From the NCBI GenBank assembly GCA_013298805.1, contig JAAFIU010000002.1, positions 1 to 64,000 of the forward strand: 64,000 nt of DNA, given 5' to 3'. Below the pieces are notes generated by a model. That model saw only the letters and a list, made by a program, of their open reading frames with translations. It was not told where the DNA came from and made no database searches. Source of the DNA: Cytophagales bacterium. GTDB taxonomy: Bacteria; Bacteroidota; Bacteroidia; Cytophagales; Spirosomataceae. Position numbers and translations under genes: made by a program. Positions 34,096 through 43,662 of the stretch are shown here, piece by piece; within the stretch, counting starts at the first letter, position 1, and each line of letters opens with the position of its first letter.

Positions 34096-36501
34096 CTACT
34101 CACCTGCGAAAACGGAATAATCACCACATTCCTCCAACACTTGCTTTTGGTATGCAGTGTTTTGGTATTTTGTTTTGAGTAATTGAAAATAAGTCGAAAA
34201 CTTAGAAATTCGCTCCTTATCCATTCGCTCATTAAATTTGTTCATGTCTTCTTCAGTACTGGTATCTTGACTTGCCATAAAAACATCAAAAGCGACTCTC
34301 TCGCATTGTGCTGCCCCAAAACAAGCCTTAGCTGCAATTTCAGGATTAGTAGATTTCATGGCTTCAATAAAGTATATTTTTGACTTCGTAGCTTGATAAT
34401 AGTCACTTTCATAATTCTTTCTATCATAGGAATTTACTTCCGAACCACTCCAACCATGTCGTCTCAATATCCAAGAATTTCCTTGTGTTGTGGTGTTAAA
34501 TGCTCCACAACCCAATAAATAAGCACTTTCTGCGTCATTGGGATTTGCCTTTAAATTGGCTTCTAATTCAGCCATTTTTTTTGCAAAAGTATAAGGAGAA
34601 TAGATTGTATTAGTTTTTTTATCACCAAATTTTGGAGAAATATAAAAAGGGTCTTCGTTTAACATCGTTGTCCAAACTTCCTCTTTCCAAACCATAGGAT
34701 TTACTTTTCCAAAAGCCTCCGCAGCTTTTGCGTAATTATGTTCGTCCATCGCACGTCTGCCCATAAGCGTATAAAGTTGGTCATTATTAAACCCAACTAA
34801 TTTTTGTAAACGCTTGTCAAAATCAGATTTATTGGGTGCTGCATAATATTGAACCAATTTTTCAACCGTTGCTAAAGAAGTCGTATCTTCAATTGGAAAC
34901 ATATCTCTTTGCGACATATAGCCACCGTATTCTTCGCCACTACTTACTTGATACGTCGTGAGCATGGTTAACAAATATGCTTTTGCGGTAGCATTTGGTA
35001 CAGAAACAGGTACACTTTCAGCAGATTTTTTTCCAGAGCAACTCGAAAGAAAGCCCCCTTTTGTCTCATTGCTCGCAACAGGTTGAACGCCACGGTATTT
35101 TGAAGCCAACATATTACAAGATTCTAAAACGGCATTACTCATTCTAAAACCTTTGGGCTTACCAATCTGCTCCAAAAGAGACAAGTAAGCCATTTCAACT
35201 TCGGGCGTAATTTCTTTGGCTTTCTTACTTGTTAATAATAATTCTTGGATAAGAATCTGATTTTTCAAGCCTTTATTTTGAGAGTTAACCGACTTTGCCT
35301 GTGTCAAAAACTCCTTCGATTTCGCTAAATCGCCTTCAATATATTCCATGTAAGCCGAAGCCACTTGCCAAAATCCAGTTTTAGGAAGCTTTTGATTTTC
35401 AGCACATTTCACCGAAAAACCTTTCAATTTCGACCAATAATCAGAGGCAATTTGTTGTTTATTTTTATTCTCGGTTGAATCTTCCACATATTCCCAATCC
35501 ATTTGACGATAATAATAGGCTTCATTTTTATTGATTTCACGAGCCATAATTAACTCAATCATCGGATTTTGTGGCTCAATTTCAACCATTTGCTCCAACA
35601 TTGGTAAGGCATCCATTGCGGGTTTAATGCCTGCAAAAGCATAAACAGCGGCTTTTTCATGGGCATTTTTACAGAATTTCAATACAGAATCATCAATTTC
35701 CAAACTATCAATTCTTGCCCGTACCACCACATCCGCTTGATTGCGGTGCGACTCACTACGGTCGAAAACTTGGGCGAAATCATAATACGCCTCCACTTTG
35801 TTTCCCAAACTGGTTTCTGCTTCAGCTTTTCGCATTAAAGCCCAGTCTGAAATAAAACTTTTTTGTTTAATTGGTTCAATCAAATTTGTATAACGGCTTA
35901 TCGCTTCTTCGTAATTCTTTTTCACCGCCGAGAACTTAACTAATTGAAATGCAAGACGTTCCTCAATAAAAACATCCTTGTTTTGCTTGGCTTTATTGAT
36001 TAATTCCGATGTTTTTTGTTCTAAAACGTCAGCTTTTGAAACGTATTTATTTTCTTCACCTTCGTAAGAATTGATTGATTTCTCAAAATCTGTGTCAATT
36101 TCTTTTGCTAATACAATGTAGTTTTTAGCTAATTCATTTTTATTTTGAGTCAAATATTTTTGCAAAGTTGAACTGCCAAACTTTCCATAAATTCCTTTCG
36201 CTATTTCATTTCCAGCCACTTTATTGTTACAGTATTTTTGCCAAGCAGCCATGTTCTCATTTTTGCAGAGGTCAAGAGTATCGATGTCTTCATTGCCATC
36301 AAACTCATTTTCACCATAAAAAAAGTTGCTGGTATAATTGTACTTTTGATTTTGAGCTGGTGAATTTGTACTTTCTGGCATGAAAAAACTCATAAATTCG
36401 TCCACATCTACCATACCTGGACCACAAGCAAGTAGCGTGAAAATAGCCAAAATTTTAACGGAGCGTTTTGTCAACGTGAAGGAGTTCATTAATTTGTTCA
36501 T
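34096..36501 (-). CDS. Large repeat-rich lipoprotein of unknown function
   Basis: Starting at 36501 (or 36489), the protein has a lipoprotein signal ending in LLACG, with the lipidated Cys 22 residues after the MNSFTL methionine. The roughly 800-residue mature part is helical and TPR-like throughout (for example AEAETSLGNKVEAYYDFAQVF, HNYAKAAEAFGKVNP, NPNDAESAYLLGCGAF), suggesting a scaffold on the periplasmic or outer-membrane side. Its 5' end overlaps the 3' end of the next upstream lipoprotein gene by 47 bp (35 bp with the later start), a sign of translational coupling. The function is not recognised. Confidence 0.7.
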   Translation of the reverse strand: MNKLMNSFTLTKRSVKILAIFTLLACGPGMVDVDEFMSFFMPESTNSPAQNQKYNYTSNFFYGENEFDGNEDIDTLDLCKNENMAAWQKYCNNKVAGNEIAKGIYGKFGSSTLQKYLTQNKNELAKNYIVLAKEIDTDFEKSINSYEGEENKYVSKADVLEQKTSELINKAKQNKDVFIEERLAFQLVKFSAVKKNYEEAISRYTNLIEPIKQKSFISDWALMRKAEAETSLGNKVEAYYDFAQVFDRSESHRNQADVVVRARIDSLEIDDSVLKFCKNAHEKAAVYAFAGIKPAMDALPMLEQMVEIEPQNPMIELIMAREINKNEAYYYRQMDWEYVEDSTENKNKQQIASDYWSKLKGFSVKCAENQKLPKTGFWQVASAYMEYIEGDLAKSKEFLTQAKSVNSQNKGLKNQILIQELLLTSKKAKEITPEVEMAYLSLLEQIGKPKGFRMSNAVLESCNMLASKYRGVQPVASNETKGGFLSSCSGKKSAESVPVSVPNATAKAYLLTMLTTYQVSSGEEYGGYMSQRDMFPIEDTTSLATVEKLVQYYAAPNKSDFDKRLQKLVGFNNDQLYTLMGRRAMDEHNYAKAAEAFGKVNPMVWKEEVWTTMLNEDPFYISPKFGDKKTNTIYSPYTFAKKMAELEANLKANPNDAESAYLLGCGAFNTTTQGNSWILRRHGWSGSEVNSYDRKNYESDYYQATKSKIYFIEAMKSTNPEIAAKACFGAAQCERVAFDVFMASQDTSTEEDMNKFNERMDKERISKFSTYFQLLKTKYQNTAYQKQVLEECGDYSVFAGE

Positions 36502-37471
36502 GGGAATAATAAGAAATACTTTGGGAGTCAAGATGATACAAAGCAAATGTAAGTTTTTGGTTTGATATTTTTTCCAAAATGTTGCGAGAACCCTTCAAAA
36601 TATCTTCAAAAGGGGCATCTTCACAACGAAAAACATCACCTTTTCTGATTGAAATTCCTTGAAATTGAGTATCATTTTTTACCGTAAATTGCTGTTTATC
36701 TGCTACTTGGATAAAATTACCACTTTCGCTCAAAGTTTTGAAACTCAAATTATTGACGAAATACAAAAAACGATTATTTCGGAAAACGACTGTCCATTGA
36801 AAAATGGGCATCACCACATCAAGCGGTAAAGGATATTGAGCCAATCGTTCGGTATATTGTGTTAAAAGTTTGGGGGAATAAATAGAATTTAATGTGATAG
36901 GGCTTCGCCAATCGCTCATGTTATAGCACATCAACATGCCACGTTCAACGGGCGGAATTCCCGTTTTTTCATAAAATTTCACTTGATGCAATCGAATTGT
37001 TGCGGATAAATGCAATCCCGATTTTTGGAGCGTTTTCAGCAATGAAAAATACTTTTGTTTCGTTGAAAGCGTCCAATCACAATCAATTTGAATTGCTTGA
37101 TAAACTTTTGGTGCTAATTGTGAAATGCTCTTTAATATGAAATTTGCTAAAGAATCAACCTCATTTTTGGGGATATTTTTAAGTGTTTGATTGGTAATAA
37201 AAACGACTGGTATTATTTGACAGGAATCGGGTAGTTTTTCAGAAAAACGAATCGGGGCATCTTTTTGAAAAGTACGTTTTCCTTCGTTCCAAGAAATGTC
37301 AAAAAACTTAATATATAGTTTATTTACGCCATTTTCTTTTAGCGTAAACTTTTCATTTTCAAGCAATTGAAAGTTCGATTTCCAGAAATAAAAAGCAGTA
37401 TCAATTTCTTTAGGTTGCGATTTTTGGCAACCAATGAGAATTGAAATGAAGAGTAATAAATTTAATTTCAT
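36455..37471 (-). CDS. Lipoprotein of unknown function, possible glycosidase-like barrel
   Basis: The 338-residue protein has a lipoprotein signal with lipobox LIGC (Cys15). The mature part alternates strands and helices, with acidic residues at strand ends (QAIQIDCDWTLSTKQKYF, LHLSATIRLHQVKFY, LDVVMPIFQWTV), the pattern of a TIM-barrel carbohydrate-active enzyme; it may match a DUF3142-type family, which I cannot verify. It is translationally overlapped with the following TPR-like lipoprotein, so the two probably work together at the cell envelope. Confidence 0.6.
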   Translation of the reverse strand: MKLNLLLFISILIGCQKSQPKEIDTAFYFWKSNFQLLENEKFTLKENGVNKLYIKFFDISWNEGKRTFQKDAPIRFSEKLPDSCQIIPVVFITNQTLKNIPKNEVDSLANFILKSISQLAPKVYQAIQIDCDWTLSTKQKYFSLLKTLQKSGLHLSATIRLHQVKFYEKTGIPPVERGMLMCYNMSDWRSPITLNSIYSPKLLTQYTERLAQYPLPLDVVMPIFQWTVVFRNNRFLYFVNNLSFKTLSESGNFIQVADKQQFTVKNDTQFQGISIRKGDVFRCEDAPFEDILKGSRNILEKISNQKLTFALYHLDSQSISYYSHEQINELLHVDKTLR

Positions 37472-37586
37472 GAAGACAAAAGTAAATAATCAGAGACAAA
37501 ATAGGATTGAAATCACATTTTTTTCGTGAGAATCGACATAAAAGATAAATTGTACCCATTCATTTATCTTTCCTAATCTTTAAGCG

Positions 37587-37594
37587 TACCTTTG
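37587..37594 (+). promoter_or_regulatory. -7 element (TACCTTTG) for the helicase gene
   Basis: This exact TAnnTTTG match ends 22 bp before the ATG at 37617. It is the same spacing as in front of the GH1 and alpha/beta hydrolase genes. Confidence 0.65.
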
Positions 37595-37616
37595 TGCCAA
37601 AATTATTACAAACGTT

Positions 37617-38945
37617 ATGACTTTCAGCGAATTAAATCTCAACAAACAACTTTTAGATGCCCTTGAAGACCTCGGGTTAAGCACCCCAACTGCCATTCAA
37701 GAAAAGGTATTTTCAGCCGTAATGTCGGGAAGAGATGTTTGTGGAATTGCACAAACAGGAACTGGTAAAACATTTGCCTACTTATTACCTTGTCTTCGTC
37801 AATATAAATTTTCAAAAGAAAAAATCCCTCAATTTTTGATAATCGTTCCCACTCGTGAATTAGTAATTCAAGTGGTTGAGGAAGTACAAAAATTGAGTAA
37901 ATATTTGAGTTTGACCGTTGTAGGTGTTTATGGAGGTGTCAATTTAAGACCACAAGCAGCAGAAGTTGCTCAAGGATTGGATATGTTGGTAGGTACACCT
38001 GGTAGAATCGTTGATTTATTGGCAACGGGTGTTTTGAAACCAAGAAGCATTAAAAAATTGGTCATTGATGAATTTGATGAAATGCTCAATTTGGGTTTTA
38101 GAGCTCAACTAAAAAATATTTTCGACCGTTTACCCGAAAAAAGACAAAATTTGATGTTTTCGGCAACTTTAAATCATGAAGTAGAAATTTTGATAGAATC
38201 ATATTTCAATGATTTGCTAAGAATTGAAGCTACTCCCGTTGGAACGCCTTTGGAGAATATTTCACAAACGTATTATCCAGTTCCCAATTTCTTTACGAAA
38301 ATTAACTTCTTAAAAATATTGTTAAATGAAAACCCAGATATGAGTAAAGTCTTGGTTTTTGTGTCAACAAAGCATTTAGCCGACCTTGTTTTTGAGCAAT
38401 TGGGAGAAGAATTTGCCGATTCAATCAGCGTAATCCACTCTAATAAAGCACAAAATCATAGATTTGCTTCGGTAAATGATTTTCAAGCTGGAAAAATACG
38501 AGTTTTAATTGCTACAGATATTATTGCAAGAGGTTTGGACGTAGCTGAAGTTACCCATGTTATCAACTTCGACTTACCAAATGCTCCCGAAAATTACGTT
38601 CACCGTATCGGACGTACTGGTAGAGTTGAAAGAAAAGGGATTGCCACATCTTTTGTCATTGAAAGAGAAAGAGAATACTTAGCAGAAATCGAAAAACTGA
38701 TGAATTATGAAATTCCACAATTGGAACTTCCTGAGAATGTAGAGATTTCAACCCAGACGTTATTGGATGAAATACCGAAAGTTTATACCAAAGCAACTGA
38801 GGTAAAAGCTCCCAAAAGGGAAGGTGCAGGTGAAGCATTCCACGAAAAATCAGAGAAAAACAGTAAAGTAAATGTAAGACGAAACCACGCCGATGAAATG
38901 AAGAAGAAATATGGTCGTTCTTATGAAAAACGTAGTAAAGGTTAA
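37617..38945 (+). CDS. DEAD-box-family ATP-dependent RNA helicase with DEFD motif II
   Basis: The 442-residue protein has the Q motif (FSELNLNKQLLDALEDLGLS), motif I AQTGTGKT (45-52), PTREL, GG, TPGR (127-130), motif III SAT, and the C-terminal helicase motifs including ATDIIARGLD and HRIGRTGR. Motif II reads DEFD (151-154) instead of DEAD; the catalytic Asp/Glu pair is kept, while the Ala is Phe. A basic tail (about 390-442) likely binds RNA. It should remodel RNA in the cytoplasm, such as in ribosome assembly or cold adaptation. It has a single-gene transcript with its own promoter. Confidence 0.92.
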   Translation: MTFSELNLNKQLLDALEDLGLSTPTAIQEKVFSAVMSGRDVCGIAQTGTGKTFAYLLPCLRQYKFSKEKIPQFLIIVPTRELVIQVVEEVQKLSKYLSLTVVGVYGGVNLRPQAAEVAQGLDMLVGTPGRIVDLLATGVLKPRSIKKLVIDEFDEMLNLGFRAQLKNIFDRLPEKRQNLMFSATLNHEVEILIESYFNDLLRIEATPVGTPLENISQTYYPVPNFFTKINFLKILLNENPDMSKVLVFVSTKHLADLVFEQLGEEFADSISVIHSNKAQNHRFASVNDFQAGKIRVLIATDIIARGLDVAEVTHVINFDLPNAPENYVHRIGRTGRVERKGIATSFVIEREREYLAEIEKLMNYEIPQLELPENVEISTQTLLDEIPKVYTKATEVKAPKREGAGEAFHEKSEKNSKVNVRRNHADEMKKKYGRSYEKRSKG

Positions 38946-38965
38946 TTATACCAAAGTGAAAATAT

Positions 38966-39098
38966 TTTTCGGGACTGAGGTTACACAATGAGCAACCGAG
39001 TTTTGAAAAAGAGAACCACAGAGTTAATGAGAGCATTATTTCTCTGTGGTTCCCAACTTTTTTCTTTATGGTACTCTGTGTAACCTCAGTCCTGAAAA
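38966..39098. repeat. 133-bp compound inverted repeat between convergent genes
   Basis: Outer arms of 22 bp with one mismatch (38966-38987, 39077-39098; core GGACTGAGGTTACACA) enclose an inner pair GAACCACAGAG/CTCTGTGGTTC (39013-39023, 39042-39052). It separates the helicase gene from the convergent T9SS cargo gene. Confidence 0.75.
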
Positions 39099-39131
39099 CA
39101 TCCTTTTATTATAAGAAATTCTTAAAATTAC

Positions 39132-40736
39132 TTATTCAATAACAATCTTCTTTACAATAACTTTTTCGCCCTCCAAATAATGCAAGAAATAGCTCCCAGA
39201 TGCTAATTTCAAGTCAAAGGACTGCTTTCTACTATTACCTGATAAATGTTGATTCAAAACTTCTCTTCCTAAAATATCTACAATTTTCAGATTTCCAGTC
39301 AAGTATGTTTCTCCAAAATATTCAAAAGTAAATGTTCCTTTAGACGGATTTGGGTACAATAAATAATTGGTTTGTAAATCAGGCAAAGGAAATTTACACA
39401 AAAACGTTTGTTTTCCCATCAATTGTATTTTTTGCGACCATTCACCGTAACTCACCAATAATTCAGTTATTTCATTATCATTGGCAAACTCGTTGATGGC
39501 AGCAATCAAAATTTCATTTCCTTTCACCACACCACGCCAAACAGCGTCACGGTCTTGAAAATGCTGATAGGCAGATTTTGGTATAACTAAATGGTAATCA
39601 CCCGTAAAAAAATCCTTAAACTGCGAAAGTCGGTACAGCGAATTTATATAAGTTTCGTAAGACGAATAATTGACGGTATTGGGGGTAATTGGACCTTCCC
39701 ACAACCAAATACCTTTTGCTCCTGAGAAAAAAGGGAAAATTGCCTGTGCTTCAATCAAATAACTTTTGAGATTAGTATTAAAACCATAAGTCGAATTAGC
39801 CTGGCATTTATTGTAAGACAGCCACTGAAAAAGCATTATTTCTTTGTCACTTCGTGCCACATTAGCTTCAATTTGAAAGAGTTGATAGGCAATATTTGGG
39901 TATTCTTTCAACAAACTATATTCATAACAGAAATAAGCCGAAGGTGCTAAAAAAGTATTTTGCTGATAAAACTCCCCTCCTACTTTTTTACTGACCGAAT
40001 CCGTCATGTAATAATTCAAAACCTTGTCAGAAGTTTGCCATTCTTGCCAAGTATAATTAAGGGGAAACTCTGAATTTTTTACGGGAGCATCCGAATAAGA
40101 AGCGAATTTAGTAGCAATAGGTATTCCATTGTTTTTCAAATACTTAATAGGTTCTGCATATAATTTAGACAAGTCTTTTTTATACCTTTGCGTAAAATCA
40201 ATGTCCGATAATTTACGATATTGCTCTGGCACACCAGAATTGCTTTTCAATAAGCGAATTGCGGCATCCGTAGGTATTTCTCGTTCAACATCCAACATCA
40301 AAATATCTACATTTGGCATTGTTTTACCCTGCGAATCTCTGAAAATATCAGCCATCGCACGGACTTCGGAACGCCATTTTTCACGATATTTTACCAAATC
40401 ATTCGCCCACGGACTTTCAATTTCGTACCAAGGTTGCCCTGCCAAACTGGCAACTCCATACCATAAAATTGCTCGGTTTTTTAAGGGTAAATCAACATCG
40501 GCAGTGGTAAAGGTTGCCAAGTGTGAAAACCCATGTTTTAGAGGTAATTGAAAAGAATCGCCAAATCTTGGTCCACTATAAACAAGTTTAAATGGTAACG
40601 AAAACTCTGGAAATTGTTGCCAATTAATTACACCATTTTTTGTTGAAGGAATAAAATTAGTAGAGTTTTGACAATCCTTTTGCCCATACCCCCAAAAGGA
40701 TAATAAAATTAACCCTAAAAGTAAATGTACTTTCAT
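39132..40736 (-). CDS. Secreted T9SS cargo protein of unknown activity
   Basis: Starting at MKVHLLLGLILLSFWGYGQ (40736; an in-frame ATG 36 bp upstream precedes a normal signal peptide and is disfavoured), the 534-residue protein has a large N-terminal domain and a C-terminal Por-type sorting domain (about the last 75 residues: YPNPSKGTFTFEY, VDILGREVL, ASGSYFLHY, KKIVIE). The main domain has barrel-like segments with acidic residues (NVDILMLDVEREIPTD, GAKGIWLWEGP), suggesting a glycoside-hydrolase-like enzyme. It should be exported to the cell surface or medium. The substrate is unknown. Confidence 0.72.
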   Translation of the reverse strand: MKVHLLLGLILLSFWGYGQKDCQNSTNFIPSTKNGVINWQQFPEFSLPFKLVYSGPRFGDSFQLPLKHGFSHLATFTTADVDLPLKNRAILWYGVASLAGQPWYEIESPWANDLVKYREKWRSEVRAMADIFRDSQGKTMPNVDILMLDVEREIPTDAAIRLLKSNSGVPEQYRKLSDIDFTQRYKKDLSKLYAEPIKYLKNNGIPIATKFASYSDAPVKNSEFPLNYTWQEWQTSDKVLNYYMTDSVSKKVGGEFYQQNTFLAPSAYFCYEYSLLKEYPNIAYQLFQIEANVARSDKEIMLFQWLSYNKCQANSTYGFNTNLKSYLIEAQAIFPFFSGAKGIWLWEGPITPNTVNYSSYETYINSLYRLSQFKDFFTGDYHLVIPKSAYQHFQDRDAVWRGVVKGNEILIAAINEFANDNEITELLVSYGEWSQKIQLMGKQTFLCKFPLPDLQTNYLLYPNPSKGTFTFEYFGETYLTGNLKIVDILGREVLNQHLSGNSRKQSFDLKLASGSYFLHYLEGEKVIVKKIVIE

Positions 40737-40784
40737 CGAGCTGAATTTGTGTGTTGCTTTAAGGAGATACAATGATTTATTGCG

Positions 40785-40792
40785 TAAATTTG
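40785..40792 (+). promoter_or_regulatory. -7 element (TAAATTTG) for the lipoprotein gene
   Basis: This exact TAnnTTTG match ends 28 bp before the ATG at 40821. Confidence 0.5.
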
Positions 40793-40820
40793 TTAAATTA
40801 TAAACTCAAAATGCAAAGAT

Positions 40821-41273
40821 ATGATACGCTTGAAAATTCTTACTACAATTGCTTTCTTTTTAACATTTTGTTTTTCTTGCAAAAAAGATAACAATGCAAT
40901 TACAGAAAGTGAAAGAACGGTTGCTATTCAATCTGCCACTTCGGGTTGGTCTGTGAGTACGTACACCAAACCTGACAATAGTATTTTAGACCCTAACCGT
41001 GTTACTGGAGATTCAAAATATGTAAATCAGCAAATTTATATTTTTGACAAGAGTGGTTCTGTCAAATCTTATGATAAAATCTCTAAAATAGCACTAACTT
41101 ACGGAACTTGGAAGTTTACAACAAATGATACTGTTTTAGAGACGACAATTAATGGACAAATTGGAGTTTTTAGTGTAGTGGAATTAACAAGAACAAAAAT
41201 GATATTAAAAACCGATGATTTTGAATACGATAAAGCAAAAATCACAGTTCACATGGTATTCGTACCGCTTTAA
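40821..41273 (+). CDS. Small lipoprotein, lipocalin-like beta-barrel
   Basis: The 150-residue protein has a signal peptide ending in FCFSC (Cys20 as the lipidated residue, followed by KKD). The mature part has the strand pattern of lipocalin-like lipoproteins common in Bacteroidota: SGWSVSTYTKP, YIFDKSGSVKSYD, TYGTWKFTTNDTVLET, and repeated ELTRTKMILKTDD. The ligand or role is unknown. It is 39 bp upstream of the flavoprotein gene on the same strand. Confidence 0.65.
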   Translation: MIRLKILTTIAFFLTFCFSCKKDNNAITESERTVAIQSATSGWSVSTYTKPDNSILDPNRVTGDSKYVNQQIYIFDKSGSVKSYDKISKIALTYGTWKFTTNDTVLETTINGQIGVFSVVELTRTKMILKTDDFEYDKAKITVHMVFVPL

Positions 41274-41312
41274 ATATTTCACTCTTACTTTAAGGATAAA
41301 TACCTTACTACG

Positions 41313-42881
41313 ATGCACAAAAACTTATCACTCGTTTTAGAGCCTGAAATCGCCTTCGACCCACAAAATTTCAGGCTACATCTCCACAAACTTCTTCAAA
41401 TACCTGAAGAGACACCTTCTTATATTCGACCACTAAAACGTTCTATTGATGCCCGTGGGCGACAAGTAAAAGTAAATGTGGAAGCTGAAGTATTCGTCGA
41501 TGAAATCATTACGCCTGTTATTTCTTTCCAGAAAAACTATCTTGACGTTTCAAAAGCAAAACAAGCAATTATTGTAGGAGCTGGCCCAGCAGGCTTATTT
41601 GCTGCTCTACGTTTGATTGAATTAGGGATAAAACCAATTCTTATTGAACGTGGAAAAGATGTAAGAGCCAGAAGAAGAGATTTAGCGGCTATCAATAAAG
41701 ACCATATTGTTAATCCAGAATCCAATTATTGTTTTGGTGAAGGTGGAGCAGGGACATATTCAGATGGCAAATTATATACACGAAGCAAAAAACGGGGCGA
41801 TATTCGTCGGGTACAAGAAATATTGGTAGCACATGGTGCAACAGAAGAAATTTTGGTGGATGCTCACCCCCACATTGGTACGAATAAATTACCTCAATTA
41901 GTCGCTGAATTGCGTGAAAGTATTTTATCGGCAGGTGGCGAAGTTCATTTCAACACTAAAGTCACTGATTTTATTCTGCATAATAAAGAAATAAAAGGCG
42001 TTATTTTAGAAAATGGGAACGAAATTTCGGGCTTAGGTGTCATTTTAGCAACGGGACATTCGGCAAGAGACATTTTTGAACTGTGCCAAAAACGGGATGT
42101 TTTAATCGAAGCCAAACCTTATGCAATGGGCGTTCGGATTGAACATCAACAAAGCTTAATTGATGCTCTACAATACCATCGTCCAGAAAGGGGAGAATAT
42201 TTACCCGCTGCTTCGTATAGTTTGGTGGGTCAGACTTTTTTTAAAGGTATTCAAAGAGGCGTATTCTCATTTTGTATGTGTCCAGGAGGATTTATTGTTC
42301 CTTCAGCCACAGCACCTGGAGAATTAGTTGTCAACGGAATGTCACCATCACGTAGAGATTCAAAATTTGCCAATTCAGGTATGGTTGTAGCCATCAATGA
42401 AGTTGATTTACAACCATATAAACAGTTTGGAGCATTGGCAGGTTTAGCGTTACAAAAAGAATTAGAACAAAAAGCTTGTAGAATGGCAGGTGGAGGGCAA
42501 ACAGCTCCTGCTCAATTAGTTGACGATTTTATCAAGAATAAAGTTTCGAGAAATTTATTGGAAACATCGTACCAACCAGGATTAATGTCTTTGGAAATGA
42601 CCGATGTATTACCCGATTTTATCGCACGACCTTTACAAGAAGGATTGAAACAATTTGGACAAAAAATGAGAAATTATGCCTCAAATCAAGCCCAAATTAT
42701 TGGTATAGAAAGTAGGACATCGTCACCCGTAAGAATTCCGAGAGATAAAGAAAAATTAGAACATCTTGAAATCAAACGGCTTTTTCCTTGTGGAGAAGGT
42801 GCTGGATATGCAGGAGGAATTATGTCTGCTGCGATGGATGGTGAACGTTGTGCCGAAAAATTAGTAGAATATTATTGTTGA
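41313..42881 (+). CDS. FAD-dependent oxidoreductase, COG2509 family
   Basis: The 522-residue protein has an N-terminal alpha/beta extension (about 1-80), then a dinucleotide-binding fold with GAGPAG (89-94) and an acidic strand end (IERGKD), the RYSDGKLYTR-like segment EGGAGTYSDGKLYTR, and a C-terminal GEGAGYAGGIMSAAMDG FAD-contact motif. This is the layout of COG2509 uncharacterised FAD-dependent dehydrogenases, cytoplasmic, of unsettled function. It is clustered with a Nudix hydrolase, which may be coincidental. Confidence 0.9.
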   Translation: MHKNLSLVLEPEIAFDPQNFRLHLHKLLQIPEETPSYIRPLKRSIDARGRQVKVNVEAEVFVDEIITPVISFQKNYLDVSKAKQAIIVGAGPAGLFAALRLIELGIKPILIERGKDVRARRRDLAAINKDHIVNPESNYCFGEGGAGTYSDGKLYTRSKKRGDIRRVQEILVAHGATEEILVDAHPHIGTNKLPQLVAELRESILSAGGEVHFNTKVTDFILHNKEIKGVILENGNEISGLGVILATGHSARDIFELCQKRDVLIEAKPYAMGVRIEHQQSLIDALQYHRPERGEYLPAASYSLVGQTFFKGIQRGVFSFCMCPGGFIVPSATAPGELVVNGMSPSRRDSKFANSGMVVAINEVDLQPYKQFGALAGLALQKELEQKACRMAGGGQTAPAQLVDDFIKNKVSRNLLETSYQPGLMSLEMTDVLPDFIARPLQEGLKQFGQKMRNYASNQAQIIGIESRTSSPVRIPRDKEKLEHLEIKRLFPCGEGAGYAGGIMSAAMDGERCAEKLVEYYC

Positions 42882-42929
42882 GCAAAATTTTAGGGGAAAT
42901 TCTAAAAAATAACTTACCTGACTAAACGT

Positions 42930-43559
42930 ATGAAGCACTTTGAAACTTTTATTGAAAAATTGGCACTAAGGTTAAATGAAACTCTTCCTGGAAAAGATGC
43001 TCATGAAAAAATGGCATCGGAGTCAAGATTGAAATTAAAAATGCCCTCTCCAAATGAGCGGACACGTGAAAGTGCTGTGCTAATTTTATTTTATCCATCC
43101 CAAAATCAGATTTTTTTACCTTTAATACTTAGACCAGAATACGATGGTGTTCATGGGGGACAAATGGCATTTCCAGGTGGAAGAGCCGAAAAAGAAGATG
43201 AAAATCTTATCAGAACTGCGATGCGTGAAGCACAAGAAGAAATCGGCGTAAGATTAACAGATATAAAGATTTTGGGACAACTAACCAAACTTTTCATTCC
43301 GCCTTCCAATTATAATGTTCAGCCAGTGATAGGTTATATTAATCATAAACCTGAATTTTATCCAGACCCTCGGGAAGTGGATAAGGTCGTTGAAATACCT
43401 TTAGCAGAGATTATAAATCCTGATATCATTGGTCGTAAAAACCTAAATGTCAGAGGAGTAGATATCGATGCCCCTTTTTATGATATTCAAGGACATACAG
43501 TTTGGGGAGCAACCGCCATGATGATTTCTGAACTATTAACAATTGTGGAAGCAACTTGA
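42930..43559 (+). CDS. Nudix hydrolase, CoA pyrophosphatase-like
   Basis: The 209-residue Nudix protein has the box FPGGRAEKEDENLIRTAMREAQEEIGV in part, with the EX7REUXEEXGU core and the upstream LILRPEYDGVHGGQMAFPGG typical of CoA-type (UPF0035/NudL) enzymes. Such proteins hydrolyse CoA and its derivatives to 3'-phospho-ADP and phosphopantetheine. It is cytoplasmic. It lies 48 bp downstream of the COG2509 gene on the same strand, a likely shared transcript. Confidence 0.87.
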   Translation: MKHFETFIEKLALRLNETLPGKDAHEKMASESRLKLKMPSPNERTRESAVLILFYPSQNQIFLPLILRPEYDGVHGGQMAFPGGRAEKEDENLIRTAMREAQEEIGVRLTDIKILGQLTKLFIPPSNYNVQPVIGYINHKPEFYPDPREVDKVVEIPLAEIINPDIIGRKNLNVRGVDIDAPFYDIQGHTVWGATAMMISELLTIVEAT

Positions 43560-43662
43560 TAAACAGCCGTTAAATAATTTAAACAAATTAACAATTGCAA
43601 ATACCAACCTATCGTTTATTTTCGTTTTCATTTCCCTACAAAATCAAATAAACTTATAAATA

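Noticed and set aside
34032-34232. 66-codon frame at the 3' end of the large lipoprotein gene
   Set aside because: Mostly out-of-frame overlap with the lipoprotein gene and no signal or motif.
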